Shown here: positions 33,165-43,205 of the stretch, piece after piece | Numbering within the stretch: position 1 is the first letter of the stretch | How the letters are laid out: the number at the start of each line of letters is the position of its first letter | NCBI GenBank assembly: GCA_027886185.1 | Contig: WOAB01000103.1 | Span: 1,178,001 to 1,242,000 of the forward strand | Origin: Rheum nobile | Taxonomy: Eukaryota; Streptophyta; Magnoliopsida; Caryophyllales; Polygonaceae | Length of the DNA stretch: 64,000 nucleotides | Reading direction: 5' to 3' | Notes under the pieces: model-generated | What the model was told of the DNA's origin: nothing | Databases searched by the model: none | Seen by the model: the letters and a program-made list of their open reading frames with translations, nothing else | Made by a program: the position numbers and the translations under genes

Positions 33165-34484
33165 TGATAAGCACTACTTTGTAGGGCTTAACTAAGAGTT
33201 ATTAGAGGGTTTTATTGGTGTCATTCGGGTAGATTTAGACACATTCTTGTGCATGGCATTTGGGGGCGAAGTCTGGTGTTTTTTGGAGGTGTTTGAGCAA
33301 TTTTGGATATCATAAGAGACACTGAGGAAGGAAGCCACTAAAAGAAGACGCTAAGGAAGTGAAGACGAGAGGTTAGGAGGCGAAGCCAAGGAGTGAAGGT
33401 CGAGCATTAACCGCGACCGCGGGCATGGGTGCCGCGATCGCGCTTCCTCGGGCAAGTCGAGAGTTTTTCGCAGGCGCGGAGGAATGTGAAGAGCACGGAG
33501 CCACAAGAGGCCGCGATCGCGGTAAATGGGCCGCGATTGCGGGTCGTCGATGCTGAAAGTTTTGACTTTTCCCGAGTCTATCTTTTCTAATTTCTTTAAT
33601 TATTTTTCCATATTATTTCGTTTCTTTTCTTATTGGGCTAGGTCATTTGTTAGAGGCCCTATATATACTCTCTTTAGTATTAGGTTTTGAGAGCTTGTTG
33701 TTTTTGGAGAATTTCAATTCATCGTTGCCACTTTTCATCCCTTTGGAGTTCATCATGTTTATGAGGAGCTAAGCCTCTTTTGCTTAGTCTGGTAATGGAA
33801 GCATAAGTTTATTCATCTAGTTGTGAGGTTTTGTTCCTATCTATCTTATCCTATTGAGTTATATCTTTTCTCTTGAGCAAATTCTTATTTGGATGTTTGT
33901 TGGTTTATCCAGATTGATCACCTAGGTTTATTGCTTTCATTCATATTGCTAATACTAGGGAACTGTTGGGCTAACACTCTAGTTTGAGTAGCGAGCATAG
34001 ATTCTTATCTGCCATTGTGGAATTTATCTATGTAGGGAATTGATTACATGTTGAATGCTTCTGGTTGAGGTGTTATGTGTATCCTGGTTAATTCTTATGT
34101 TCATTGCTGCCTTTGGGTTGAATCACTAGTGGTGCTAGGGTTATTCATTGGTAAGGGTTCTTAGGGATGGTTTCCCTATTAATCTACACAAGATCAGGAC
34201 AGGAATAACCGAATAGGAAGATAGGGCATAATCAAGGAACAACCTTTGAATGACTTATGTGGACATTACTTGGCTAAGTGTTTTCTCTCTTTGATATTTT
34301 CATCATATACTTTGATGTGTTTGATTTAATTGTGACCAATCAACCTACAATCCCCCCCTTTAGTGGCATTGCATGCAACCACCATTAGTTTCGCTCCTTC
34401 CCTGTGGGATCGACCCTTGCTTATTGACTATACTAGTTTATTTATGAGGTTTTATATTTGACAGCTAGGAACGACAGCACGTCA
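33165..34484 (+). repeat. Athila-like LTR B
   Basis: 1320 bp, TGATAAGCAC...CACGTCA. It serves both as 3' LTR of copy A and 5' LTR of copy B. TATATA lies at about 33660. A primer-binding sequence (TTGGCGCCGTTGCCGGGG) follows at about 34489. Confidence 0.9.
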
Positions 34485-34597
34485 AATTTTGGCGCCGTTG
34501 CCGGGGAAGGCAAGCTTTGAGCTTTTGGTGTTTTTGTGTGTTTTTCGAAATTTTTGTGTGTGTTTCGTGTGTTTGCTTGTGTGTGTGGACCTATCTT

Positions 34598-36403
34598 ATG
34601 GTCCACACCCGTACTGCTGACTCTTCCCCTTTAGCTATTGATTCAGAGATTGAGTGGACACTGGGGGAAAATCGGAGAGCAACAACACTTTTGGCAGATC
34701 CACCTAGGGCGAAACTGTAGGAAGAAAACGACGAAGAAGAAGTGATGGCTGACGATCCACCCACATTGAGGCAGCTGACTGCTCCTAACTTGGAGCAGCA
34801 GCCACTGGCCATAGAGTTCCCTGACCTCCCAGCGGGAGTGAACTTTGAACTCAAGTATGGGCTTATTCATCTTTTGCCCCAGTTCCATGGGTTGAGTGGA
34901 GAGGACCCAAACAAGCACCTCTCGGAGTTTCACGCCGTGTGCACCTCCATGAAGCCACGCAACGTAACGGAGGATCAAATCAAGTTGAGGGCTTTTCCTT
35001 TCTCGCTTAAGGATTCGGCCAACGACTGGTTTTATTACCTCACCCCAGGTAGCATCAACACCTGGGGAAAGATGAAGAAGGCGTTTTTGGAGAAGTACTT
35101 TCCAGCAACGAAGCTGAACAGTCTCAAGCGCAACCTGAACAACATAGAGCAGCATGGGACGGAGACGCTCTACGAGTACTATGAGCGTTTCAAGAGGTTG
35201 TGCTCCAGCTGTCCCTACCACGGGTATTCAGACCAAGATTTGGTCTTATACCTATACGGGGGATTGCTGGATGAAGAACGGCGAATGGTGAATGCGGCAT
35301 GTGGAGGCAACATACTGAACAAGGCACCTTCCGCAGCATTCGAGATATTCAGCGAGTTGTCGGAAGGCTCAAGGCAATTCAGTAAGAGGGCGAGCGCCCA
35401 AGCAGTGAAAGCCACTTCAAGTGATCATGCTCCCTCATCTATGGTGAAAGACATGAGCGAAATGAAGGATATGATCAAGGTTTTGATGAGGAAGGAGGGA
35501 CCGTAGAGGGTCAAGGAATGCGAATTTTGCTATGCTACTACGCATGCAACTGACGCATGTCCTACACTACACGAGGAGTCCACTGAGCAAGTCAACACTG
35601 TTGGGGGGTACCAACAAAGACCACGGTACGACCCCTTTTCCAGTACCTACAATCCCGGATGGAGAGACCACCCGAATTTAAGGTACGGGAACACTCAGAA
35701 CATAGAGAACCCTCCTGAGTTCCGTCCAAGACCCCCTCAGCAGTACCAGCAGCAGCAGCAACAGTACCCCCAGAGGCAGTTTCAAGGAGGCCAACAATTC
35801 AGAGGCCAAGTAGATCAAAGACCGTAAGGACAGGGAGCTCCCCGCACCAACAATCTTGAGGACCAGGTCAACACATTGGCGCAGCACATGACTACGCTGA
35901 TGCAGACCGTGGGAACCATGCAGCAAAACATGATTCAGTTTCAGCACGAGACCAAGTCCAGTATACAAAACTTAGAGAAGTAGGTGGGGCAGATCTCCCA
36001 GGCGGTTAGCAAGCTTGAAGCTAGAGAGTCACGAGCACTCCCATCTGAAATTGAGATAAACCCTAGGCAAAACGTCAACTCCATGACGTCAAGGCCCAAA
36101 TGGGAGCATGAAGAAGAAAAGCTGCCAACCAAAAATTACGAGAACGAACCGCGATCGCCGGCAATTTGCCACGATCGCGGGTCTGTTGAGCAAGAGAATG
36201 GGCAAGATGCGCCGATTAAGCGCGATCGCGGGCAAGATAGCCGCGACCACGGGGCCCCAGTGCACGAACCGCGATCGCGTGGTGAAAATCGCTATCAAAT
36301 TTCGGAAAACGGGCCGACTCCACTTACTTTTCATGATGCGGTATGTCTACCCGGAGGGATATTTCGACATCCCAATGCCATTCCCTGCAGCACTAGAAGA
36401 TGA
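34598..36403 (+). pseudogene. gag: gag of Athila-like copy B
   Basis: It has the same layout as copy A: start MVHTRTADSS, gag core (LKDSANDWFYYL, KKAFLEKYFP), zinc knuckle CEFCYATTHATDAC and coiled coil. Stops: TAG 34718-34720 (CAG in A), TAG 35504-35506 (shared with A), TAA 35825-35827 (CAA in A) and TAG 35981-35983 (CAG in A). Position 35150, a stop in A, is CAG here. The gag and protease frames again differ by one base. Confidence 0.85.
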
Positions 36404-37061
36404 CAAACCCATTGAGGGGCTGAAGGGAATGTTCGAGACATTCAGGAACTACAAGGTGACCCCCCAATTGAGCAAAGCGATGCCTCGCTTTGCAAACTTC
36501 CTGAGGGAGCTATGCAAGCTCAAGAAGGAGCAAAAGTAGCGGCCGAAGAAAAAGGTGAAAGTCAAGAAGGATGTCTCGGCTGTGATGCAAAAGAAGATCC
36601 CGAAAAAGTGTGAAGATCCCGGGATGTTTAGTGTACCCTGCAAGATTGGGGAAACCGAGTTCAACGAGACATTGCTAGATTTGGGAGCCTCAATCAATGT
36701 CCTACCACTGTCCGTCTACAACACCCTCAATGTCGGACCACTAGAAAGCACGGAAATCGTCATCCAACTGGCTGACAACTCCGTCATCATTCCTGAGGGC
36801 GTTGTGAAGTACGTTTTGGTGAGCGTCGATACCCTCGTCTTCCTTGTAGACTTCTTCGTCATGAACACAGGGAAACAAGGAGGACGAGTAATGCTAGGGA
36901 GGCCTTTCATGAAGACCTCTAACACAAAGATCGACGTGGGCATAAGTACGATAAGCATGGAGTTTGACCGGAGGAAGGTAGAGCACAAGCTGAAGACCAT
37001 TCAGGAGCATCCCCCAGATTCAAGTGTGTAGAGTGCGGTTGCAGGAGGCAACCCAGGTTGA
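36340..37061 (+). pseudogene. Aspartic protease region of Athila-like copy B
   Basis: It has the same domain as copy A with LLDLGASINVLPLSVYN and GRPFMKTSNTKID; here the motif keeps the Gly that copy A has changed to Glu (LERPF). TAG 36537-36539 replaces GAG, a transversion, and TAG 37029-37031 replaces CAG. The natural end is TGA 37059-37061. No reverse transcriptase follows. Confidence 0.75.
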
Positions 37062-37879
37062 GAAGTACAGCAGGACGTCGTGCCGCGACGATAACTATGG
37101 CGCTGCTCGAGAGGCAACCCGAGGTATGAGTTGCTGAACTCATCTTTGTTTCTTTGCTTCGTTAGGATTTGTTATTGTGTTTTTAGAATTCTTTGCTTTA
37201 GTTGCCATTTTCTTTCTTTTTCTTCTTTCTTCTGTGGGCCATTAGAACTAACCTTGTAGCGGAGCCCAGACCTCAGCGACCCGCGACCGCGGTATCGATC
37301 TCGCGATCGCGGTTTCCCCACGGTGTTCCACGGAGTTTAGTTCTTTAAAAAAAATGGCCCACAGATTTCAATACCAGCGCGTTTTTCGAGGTGGTCAACC
37401 CTCGTAACGCACGCCGGCCGTTACGCTGCAGGGTATTAACCCCGCGATCGCGGTTCCTCAGCCCCGCGATCGCGGCCCCTCGTCGCCGAGCTTATAAGAG
37501 CGGGGTGTGGCGGAGGCATTTCACAACACCTCCATCACGCTCTCTCCCTCTCAAACCACTCGGATCTCCGACTCCGACCACCGCGACGACACCCTGCAGC
37601 CCCGCGACCATCGTTCCGCCACCGCGACGTCGTTTGGGTGAGATCTCCATTTACCCCTTGGATTTCTCATTGCCTCACGAGCCGCGATCGCCGGACCCAC
37701 GCCCGAAGCCCTGCGACCACTATAGCACCACCAAGGACCACCGGAGCCATTTTTATTCGAAGCTTTCTACTGCCCAGAAACCGCTATCGCCGTTGTCCAG
37801 CCCCGCAACGGCGGCCCACACCCCGCGATCGCGGGCCTCTCCGATATTCTTTTCGTGCCTCTTACTTCTTCTTCCCACC
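37062..37879 (+). repeat. Spacer rich in CCGCGATCGCGG palindromes (copy B)
   Basis: It is the counterpart of 30311-31131, with the same run of palindromic words before the ATG of the extra ORF. Several words differ by one base from copy A (for example CCGCAACGGCGG near 37803). Confidence 0.7.
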
Positions 37880-38668
37880 ATGTCTGCTTTCGTAAACAGC
37901 ATGAGAAGCCCGAGGCACCGGCGCTATTTCGAGACGTTCAGCCTGCGGAAGATCGTCCCGACGAAATTCTACGATCGACCGACGCTGCAACTACTCGGTT
38001 TGGAGGAATGCACTCAACAGTTGCTGAGCCATGGAGGGCTCGGTAATTTCATTGACTTGTCCGCCCCGACGTCCGACGAACTGACCCTGGAGTTCCTGGC
38101 CACGCTAGAACGCCACGATGACGGGATCACGTTCAACCTGCTGGGGCGACAGAGACGGATGTCCTACCAAGGTCTGCGGGACCTTTTTGGCGTTACTGAG
38201 GAACCCACCGAGGATTGGGAAGCTGTAGGCACCTTGCCAGAGTTCTTCTGGCAAGATGCGACCTGGGATGTGATTAACCCCAGCGCCGGCGAGTACAACT
38301 ACAAGCTGACGCACCCCTGTTTGAGGCTGGCTCACAAGGTGCTAGCCATGTCCAGCAATGCACTGGCTCCGGTTACAATGTGCCAATGTAATTTCCCGGT
38401 CGTCTTGTACACTTGTGACATGCCCATTCACTATAAAAGAAGGTACCTCGCATGCAAGGATTATATCTCAATGGAGCGGGATGGGGAGATGAGAGGGTGG
38501 CGTACCTTTAAGTGGCTTGATCCACCGTATGACGACAATGCTGCCAAGATTATCAGAGAATTGGTGCTGAAAAGAAATGAGCTTAAAAAGTTGTGCGACA
38601 CCCTTTCAGATTCAAATGTGAAGTTGAGGAAGAAGATATATTATCAGGGTTATGATTACAAGCAATAA
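37880..38668 (+). CDS. In-frame fusion of Athila-type ORF to GRF zinc finger
   Basis: From ATG 37880 (after CCACC) a 262-residue frame starts as the Athila-type extra ORF (MSAFVNSMRSPRHRRYF, LGRQRRMSYQGLRDLFG, CLRLAHKVLAM). At 38350/38351 it passes without a stop into a GRF gene (SSNALAPVTMCQCNFPV, CKDYISMERDGEMRG, RTFKWLDPPYDD, coiled-coil end). CAG is intact where copy A has TAG. The GRF part lacks its first dozen residues, and the Cys of CRTFKW is Trp here, which probably weakens zinc binding. An LTR promoter lies upstream, but gag-protease sequence stands between, so expression is uncertain. Confidence 0.7.
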   Translation: MSAFVNSMRSPRHRRYFETFSLRKIVPTKFYDRPTLQLLGLEECTQQLLSHGGLGNFIDLSAPTSDELTLEFLATLERHDDGITFNLLGRQRRMSYQGLRDLFGVTEEPTEDWEAVGTLPEFFWQDATWDVINPSAGEYNYKLTHPCLRLAHKVLAMSSNALAPVTMCQCNFPVVLYTCDMPIHYKRRYLACKDYISMERDGEMRGWRTFKWLDPPYDDNAAKIIRELVLKRNELKKLCDTLSDSNVKLRKKIYYQGYDYKQ

Positions 38669-39489
38669 GTTATAACCATGTCTTTTGATTACATACGTCT
38701 GCAAATGTATGAATAATGTTATTATAGCATTGAGTTGGAGTCATTGCCTTGTGGCCATTATCCCGTTCACCGCCTCAAGAATTCTAAAGAAGGGTGAGCC
38801 TTCGATGATCAAGTCGAACCCGTCGTTTCTGATTTGCCCCTTTTTCTGGCAGCAGCACAGAAATACTTAGAATCCACAAACTTCGGTTCAAAATTATAAG
38901 GAGCTTCTTATACGATATTGAACTAGGGTTTGTGGATTTCAAGTATTTTTGTGTTGTTGCCAGAAAAATGGGCAAATCAGAATGTTCGACGGGTTCGACT
39001 TGGTCATCGCAGGCTCACCCACCTTTAGGATTCTTCAGTCGGTCAACGAGATAATCTGCACAACGCAATGACACCAACACAATCTTGTAGTTATTTGGAT
39101 GTTGTTAGTTTTTTTTTGCATTGTTTGTAGTACTTGACATCTATTTGTAGGCATGTAATCGTGTGGATTTGTAAAGTAATATATTTTGGTTATGATTTTT
39201 TGCGACTTATAAGTTTGATGTCTTTTTTTATTACGTAAGGTTGCAAATGTATAAAAACATTATGTGTTTTTTTATTCCGAATGTTGAATTGTATTTTATG
39301 GTTTTAATCTAGTAATTTGTTATCAATTTCTTGTTGTTTCTGATTCATATTGAATGAAAACCGAATGAAATAAACGTTTTACAAAAGTCACTACAACATA
39401 TCTAAATAAACGTTTTACAAAAATAACTATATCTCAACTATCAGAATCACTACTCAAGTCGGCGTCGTCGCCCAAATCCATGTTGCCTG
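38351..39489 (-). mobile_element. Inverted fragment of the composite MULE (copy 3)
   Basis: This stretch is the reverse complement of about 18408-19556 in copy 2. It holds most of the GRF gene (now plus strand), the foldback, the spacer, and the last codons of PMD (minus, about 39430-39489; the acidic DLGDDADLS-like end). The left side is cut by the Athila-like array, and the right side by the Tekay-like LTR at 39490 after GCCTG. Confidence 0.9.
38718..39098. repeat. Long foldback, copy 3
   Basis: It is the counterpart of 18800-19190. Both arms are retained, for example GGTGAGCCTTCGATGATCAA against TTGGTCATCGCAGGCTCACC, with the centre near 38908. Keeping both arms in two copies argues that the foldback belongs to the element rather than being a private insertion. 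Confidence 0.8.
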
Positions 39490-41905
39490 TGTAATACCCC
39501 TCATTTTTAGTAAAGAATTTTTTTGGTAAGTTTTCCAAACACTCGTATTGTAGTCGAATTATTTTCAGAGAAGTTCAGACTTTCTGTTAAATACTTGATC
39601 TCCGTAATAATTCCTTGAGTGGAATAAAATACATTCGACGTATTTTTGGGGTTTAGAATAATTGTTCGAGTACGAATATATTTAACCCGGGGTTAAAACC
39701 CATATCCAAGATTCTTCTCGGTCAAAAAAGGGCTTCCCGGTCAAAAATGGGCAAAAGGCACAAAATTGGCCTTGACCGCACCCACGGTCATACCCACCGC
39801 ACCCCGCGGTCAGGAACTGGTCGCCACCGCACCCCGCGGTGAGACCCACCGCACTCGCGCTGTGATGATGGCTTCTCTGCTCCGCCGAACTCGTCTGAGC
39901 TGCTTGCCGATCTTGTCCCCGGTGAGGCGGTGGGAGAGGGGGCCAGCTGGACTCCTTCTGGCTCCTTGATGGCCTATAAAAGGAGGGGGCTAAGAGGAGG
40001 AGGCCATTCCACTCTCTCTCTCCCTCAAATCTCTCTTTCTTACACCGCCATTGTCGCCGGAGTTGCAAGCGTCGCCGGAGTTCTTCAAGGTCGTCGCCGG
40101 AGTTGCCATAGGAGGAGGTGCCCTCAAGGTGGTGGTTAGTGACACAAGGAGTTTGGAAGTCGAAACCAACCCAAGTCGAGCCCCATCGTCTTCCCCGGTG
40201 AGTTTTTGTTGTCGGCGTCTCACCTCTGTAGCCTCGCCGCACCCACGGTCAAGCCGTCGCACCCGCGGTGGGCCTGGGCGTGTGTTGTTGTGGCTTGGGC
40301 TTTGTGATCTCGTTTGGGACTTTTGTTCCTTCGATTTCGTTCGTTTTTCTTTAGATTCGTACTTTTATTGTCGAATCTAACTTAGGGTTTCGTTATGGGT
40401 CATTCCGTAGGAAATCATAATCTGAGTTCTTCCTCGTTTCGGACCCGGAAACCCATCGTCTCAAGCTTCGTTGAGCTTCTTCTAATCTAAGGCAAGTGGC
40501 GGTTCGCTCTTGCTTATCATTCCATATTTATATTGATTATCAATTGTTTAATTGTTAATTAATTTGGGATGAATTGTTGTTTTGGTGTGGGAACAGTTTT
40601 GATAACTGTATGTGATTTTAAAAGAGATATTATAATAGGTTGTATATTGCTAGAACAATCCTATTATATATATATATATATATGATTGAAATACATATAT
40701 TATAATAGGTTGTATATACTACTAGAAACAACGCTATTATATCTGTTATTGGCCTCGATGGCTTTGATGTGAATTATTGCTCTTATGTTTTAACTGTTTA
40801 GTTAGAACGATTATTCGTAGGAACACTATGTACCTTGCGAGGTTTAGTGGTTTCTTGATAATGGTGCTAGGATGATTTTCCCTAGTATCTTCGGTCATGA
40901 CCTTACCCTTACTCAGGGTACGTGCACACAGCTGGTGCCGCCATTTGGGATGTATTCCCTGGGATGTATTCCCTTTGATATCTCTTGAGGAGATCCGATA
41001 TCTCTCGTGAAGAGATCTTAAAAGCTTATAACGTGAAATGTACGTTTTGGAATTAAATAAGATAAGTGTTTTAGTGCACATAATTAATGAACCTTGGGCG
41101 AGAAGTACAATGTGGAAACTCGTCTCGGCTTCGATTAGAGTAAGTCCACCTTCCGAATCTGAATTCGCATTATGCGGTGAGGTTGGTCGTGGACCCAAAT
41201 AGTCAAGTCGCTTTTAAACCTTTGCGTGAAACTTTAATGTTCCCAAACACTTGTCATACTTCCGATAAGACTCAATTCGTTGGAGTCTTCTCTTCATATG
41301 TTTCCTTAAGACTCATTCTTTCAGAGTTCTTTCTCTTGATCATGCCTTTTCATATATTTCAGTAGGAGTATGGTAGTTGACTATCGTCATCGACTTTTAT
41401 TCGAGAAGCGATGAGTCTAACCTAATACGACTACTTAGAACCTTTCTGTTTTACCCTTGCATAGTCTTTCATTAGACTAACCAACCGGTTATATTCCCTT
41501 GCATGGTTGGTTGGTGTCATCCGTTTCATACGGCATATCAGATAAACTGCAGTTCCAATGAAGGCTAGAAACGACAACGAAGGCAGTTGGAATTTTGAAG
41601 AGTTTTATCAGGTTGAGATTCCTTGGCGGGTGATCATTTAGATCAAGATCCTTGTGTCATTTTATTTTAAAGACGTTCGCTGTGTTAAACATATTTTATG
41701 TCAAGACTACTCTGTATTTCAGTTGTATTTCGGATTATGGATGTAATGCCGAGACAATGATTTTAATCAAAAGTTATGATATTTTGTATTATAACTGTTG
41801 TTTTATAATTTATATAAACGGGTTAAGCCTAGGGTGGCTTCGGATGTGAAATCTGAGGTCACTGGCGGTAATACCTTTCAAGGATATATATTTGGGGGTG
41901 TTACA
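39490..41905 (+). repeat. Tekay-like LTR 1
   Basis: 2416 bp, TGTAATACCCCTC...GGGGTGTTACA. CCGCACCCGCGG-type words lie at about 39777-39865. A TATA box (TATAAA, 39975-39980) is followed by a CT-rich leader. An AT microsatellite is at 40666-40682. Open frames in this leader recur in all three LTRs but look untranslated. Confidence 0.9.
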
Positions 41906-41909
41906 GATC

Positions 41910-41922
41910 TGGTATCAGAGCC
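41910..41922 (+). promoter_or_regulatory. Primer-binding site (initiator Met tRNA)
   Basis: TGGTATCAGAGCC begins five bases after the LTR and is the standard plant primer-binding site complementary to the 3' end of initiator tRNA-Met. In the second copy (50438-50450) it has decayed to TAGTATCAGGGCC. Confidence 0.9.
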
Positions 41923-42139
41923 GTATTTTTTTAAAACGGGTGGGTTTTAAAACATTTTCTTGGGACGAAATTTTTTGTAAACCGTTTACTCGTTTGAAAC
42001 TGAGAAATGTTTTCAAAGGCTCTGAATTTCCAAGTAAAATTTTTATTCTACCGATCTAGTCGTGCCTTCACTTTAGTCTGATATGGAAGCGAACTTCTAT
42101 ATTTAGAAAGACTAACTCTTTTCTCGTCACCCGTAGGTT

Positions 42140-42985
42140 ATGGGTGCATGCTTTTCTCTTCGCAGGGACTCGGAAGAAGCCGAGGTGGCTTCCCTATCTC
42201 CATTAAGGCTTGAGTTTCCAGTTCTCCTGCGATGCTTCGAAGTAGGAGAATCAAGTAGTCCACCCGAGGAGGTGAAGACTGTACTACCTGAGTCAGTAGT
42301 ACTAGTGTCCGATAGGGCCAAGGTTCCAGTGGCAGAACCTACAGAGGAGCCAAGGGAGGACACGGAAAATGAAGAGGAGTGGTCAAGATATGCAAGAGGG
42401 CATTACAACGACGACTTCATGATTGAGATGATTCCCGAGGAGGATCTAGAAGAAGAGGATCATGAAGAAGATCCGAAAGAGGATCCGGAAGAAGAGGAGG
42501 ACCCCGAGGAGGACCTCGAGGGACAGGGCCATGAGTCTGATGGCTTAGAGCGCTTATTGGTGGGCAGCAAGGACCCGGAAATGGAATTTATCTATCCAAG
42601 CCCGGAGTTGCCGCCTGAGCAAGAGTACTCGCCATTGACTTCGGCCGATTGGGGTACACTTTACGAGGTGGTATTTCCCAGAAGAAGAAATGGTCTACAA
42701 AATGCATCTGAGAACTCACATCCTATTCCTGTTCAGAGAAGGCTAATGTTGAGTCCTGACTCGCGAGAGGCACTTCGCCTAAGTCAGATGTTTTCCCCTG
42801 AAGAGCGCCGCCAGATGGATAAGGCGGTTGAGCATGTTCGAAGAAGGGCAAGACCAAGCAATGAGCCATGTGCTCCAGGACCGAGCAGGGTGAGGAGTCT
42901 TTCACCAGACTTCGATGGTAAACCCCGATCAAAGAAGCCATGTATGAGAAGTGGCGATTACAGGAAATGTTTTAGGGCGCCATGA
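42140..42985 (+). CDS. Acidic ORF before gag with an N-terminal acylation-like motif
   Basis: A 281-residue frame lies between primer-binding site and gag, with a clear ATG at 42140. The start MGACFSLRRD fits an N-myristoylation pattern (Gly2, Ser6, basic residues after) with Cys4 available for palmitoylation. The middle is very acidic (EEDLEEEDHEEDPKEDPEEE), followed by a basic Arg-rich part (RRRARPSNEPCAPGPSR) and KKPCMRSGDYRK. No enzyme motif or known family is recognised. The frame is kept open in copy 1, although the gag-pol next to it has eight stops. It might target Gag or RNA to membranes or nucleus; that is inference only. Confidence 0.55.
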   Translation: MGACFSLRRDSEEAEVASLSPLRLEFPVLLRCFEVGESSSPPEEVKTVLPESVVLVSDRAKVPVAEPTEEPREDTENEEEWSRYARGHYNDDFMIEMIPEEDLEEEDHEEDPKEDPEEEEDPEEDLEGQGHESDGLERLLVGSKDPEMEFIYPSPELPPEQEYSPLTSADWGTLYEVVFPRRRNGLQNASENSHPIPVQRRLMLSPDSREALRLSQMFSPEERRQMDKAVEHVRRRARPSNEPCAPGPSRVRSLSPDFDGKPRSKKPCMRSGDYRKCFRAP

Positions 42986-43205
42986 TTGGGCCAGTGCTGA
43001 TTAGCAGTTTCTTTTGTTAAGAACCTAAATCTTCGAGTAATTTTGTCTTGACGCTCGAGAGATCCCTTTTGTAAAACGTATTAGCTCAGTTGAGCTTATC
43101 AATGAAAATTACCAAGTTTGATCTATTGTGAGTTGATTTTTATTACGTTAAACATATTGAATGATATTAATATAATAAAATACTTGGAATTTGATCGGTA
43201 AACAG

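Larger units (their letters stand above)
26439..38350 (+). mobile_element. Tandem Athila-like array (LTR-internal-LTR-internal)
   Basis: Two LTRs (26439-27733, 33165-34484) each precede an internal region starting with the primer-binding sequence TTGGCGCCGTTGYCGGGG. Both interiors encode gag, an aspartic protease and an extra downstream ORF. Neither has reverse transcriptase, RNase H or integrase, so the family is non-autonomous. The second interior stops abruptly at 38350, in the extra ORF, where inverted MULE DNA begins; its 3' LTR is missing. The left LTR lies directly in the satellite. Tandem sharing of an LTR suggests unequal recombination; the right break suggests a later deletion or rearrangement. 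Confidence 0.85.

Noticed and set aside
40051..40380. Frame MSPELQASPEFFKVV present in all three Tekay-like LTRs
   Set aside because: It lies in the LTR leader downstream of the TATA box and starts and ends without conserved domain; recurrence is explained by LTR duplication.
42723..42941. Minus-strand 72-residue frame inside the acidic ORF
   Set aside because: It is a shadow of the plus-strand ORF and is kept only because the plus strand is duplicated.
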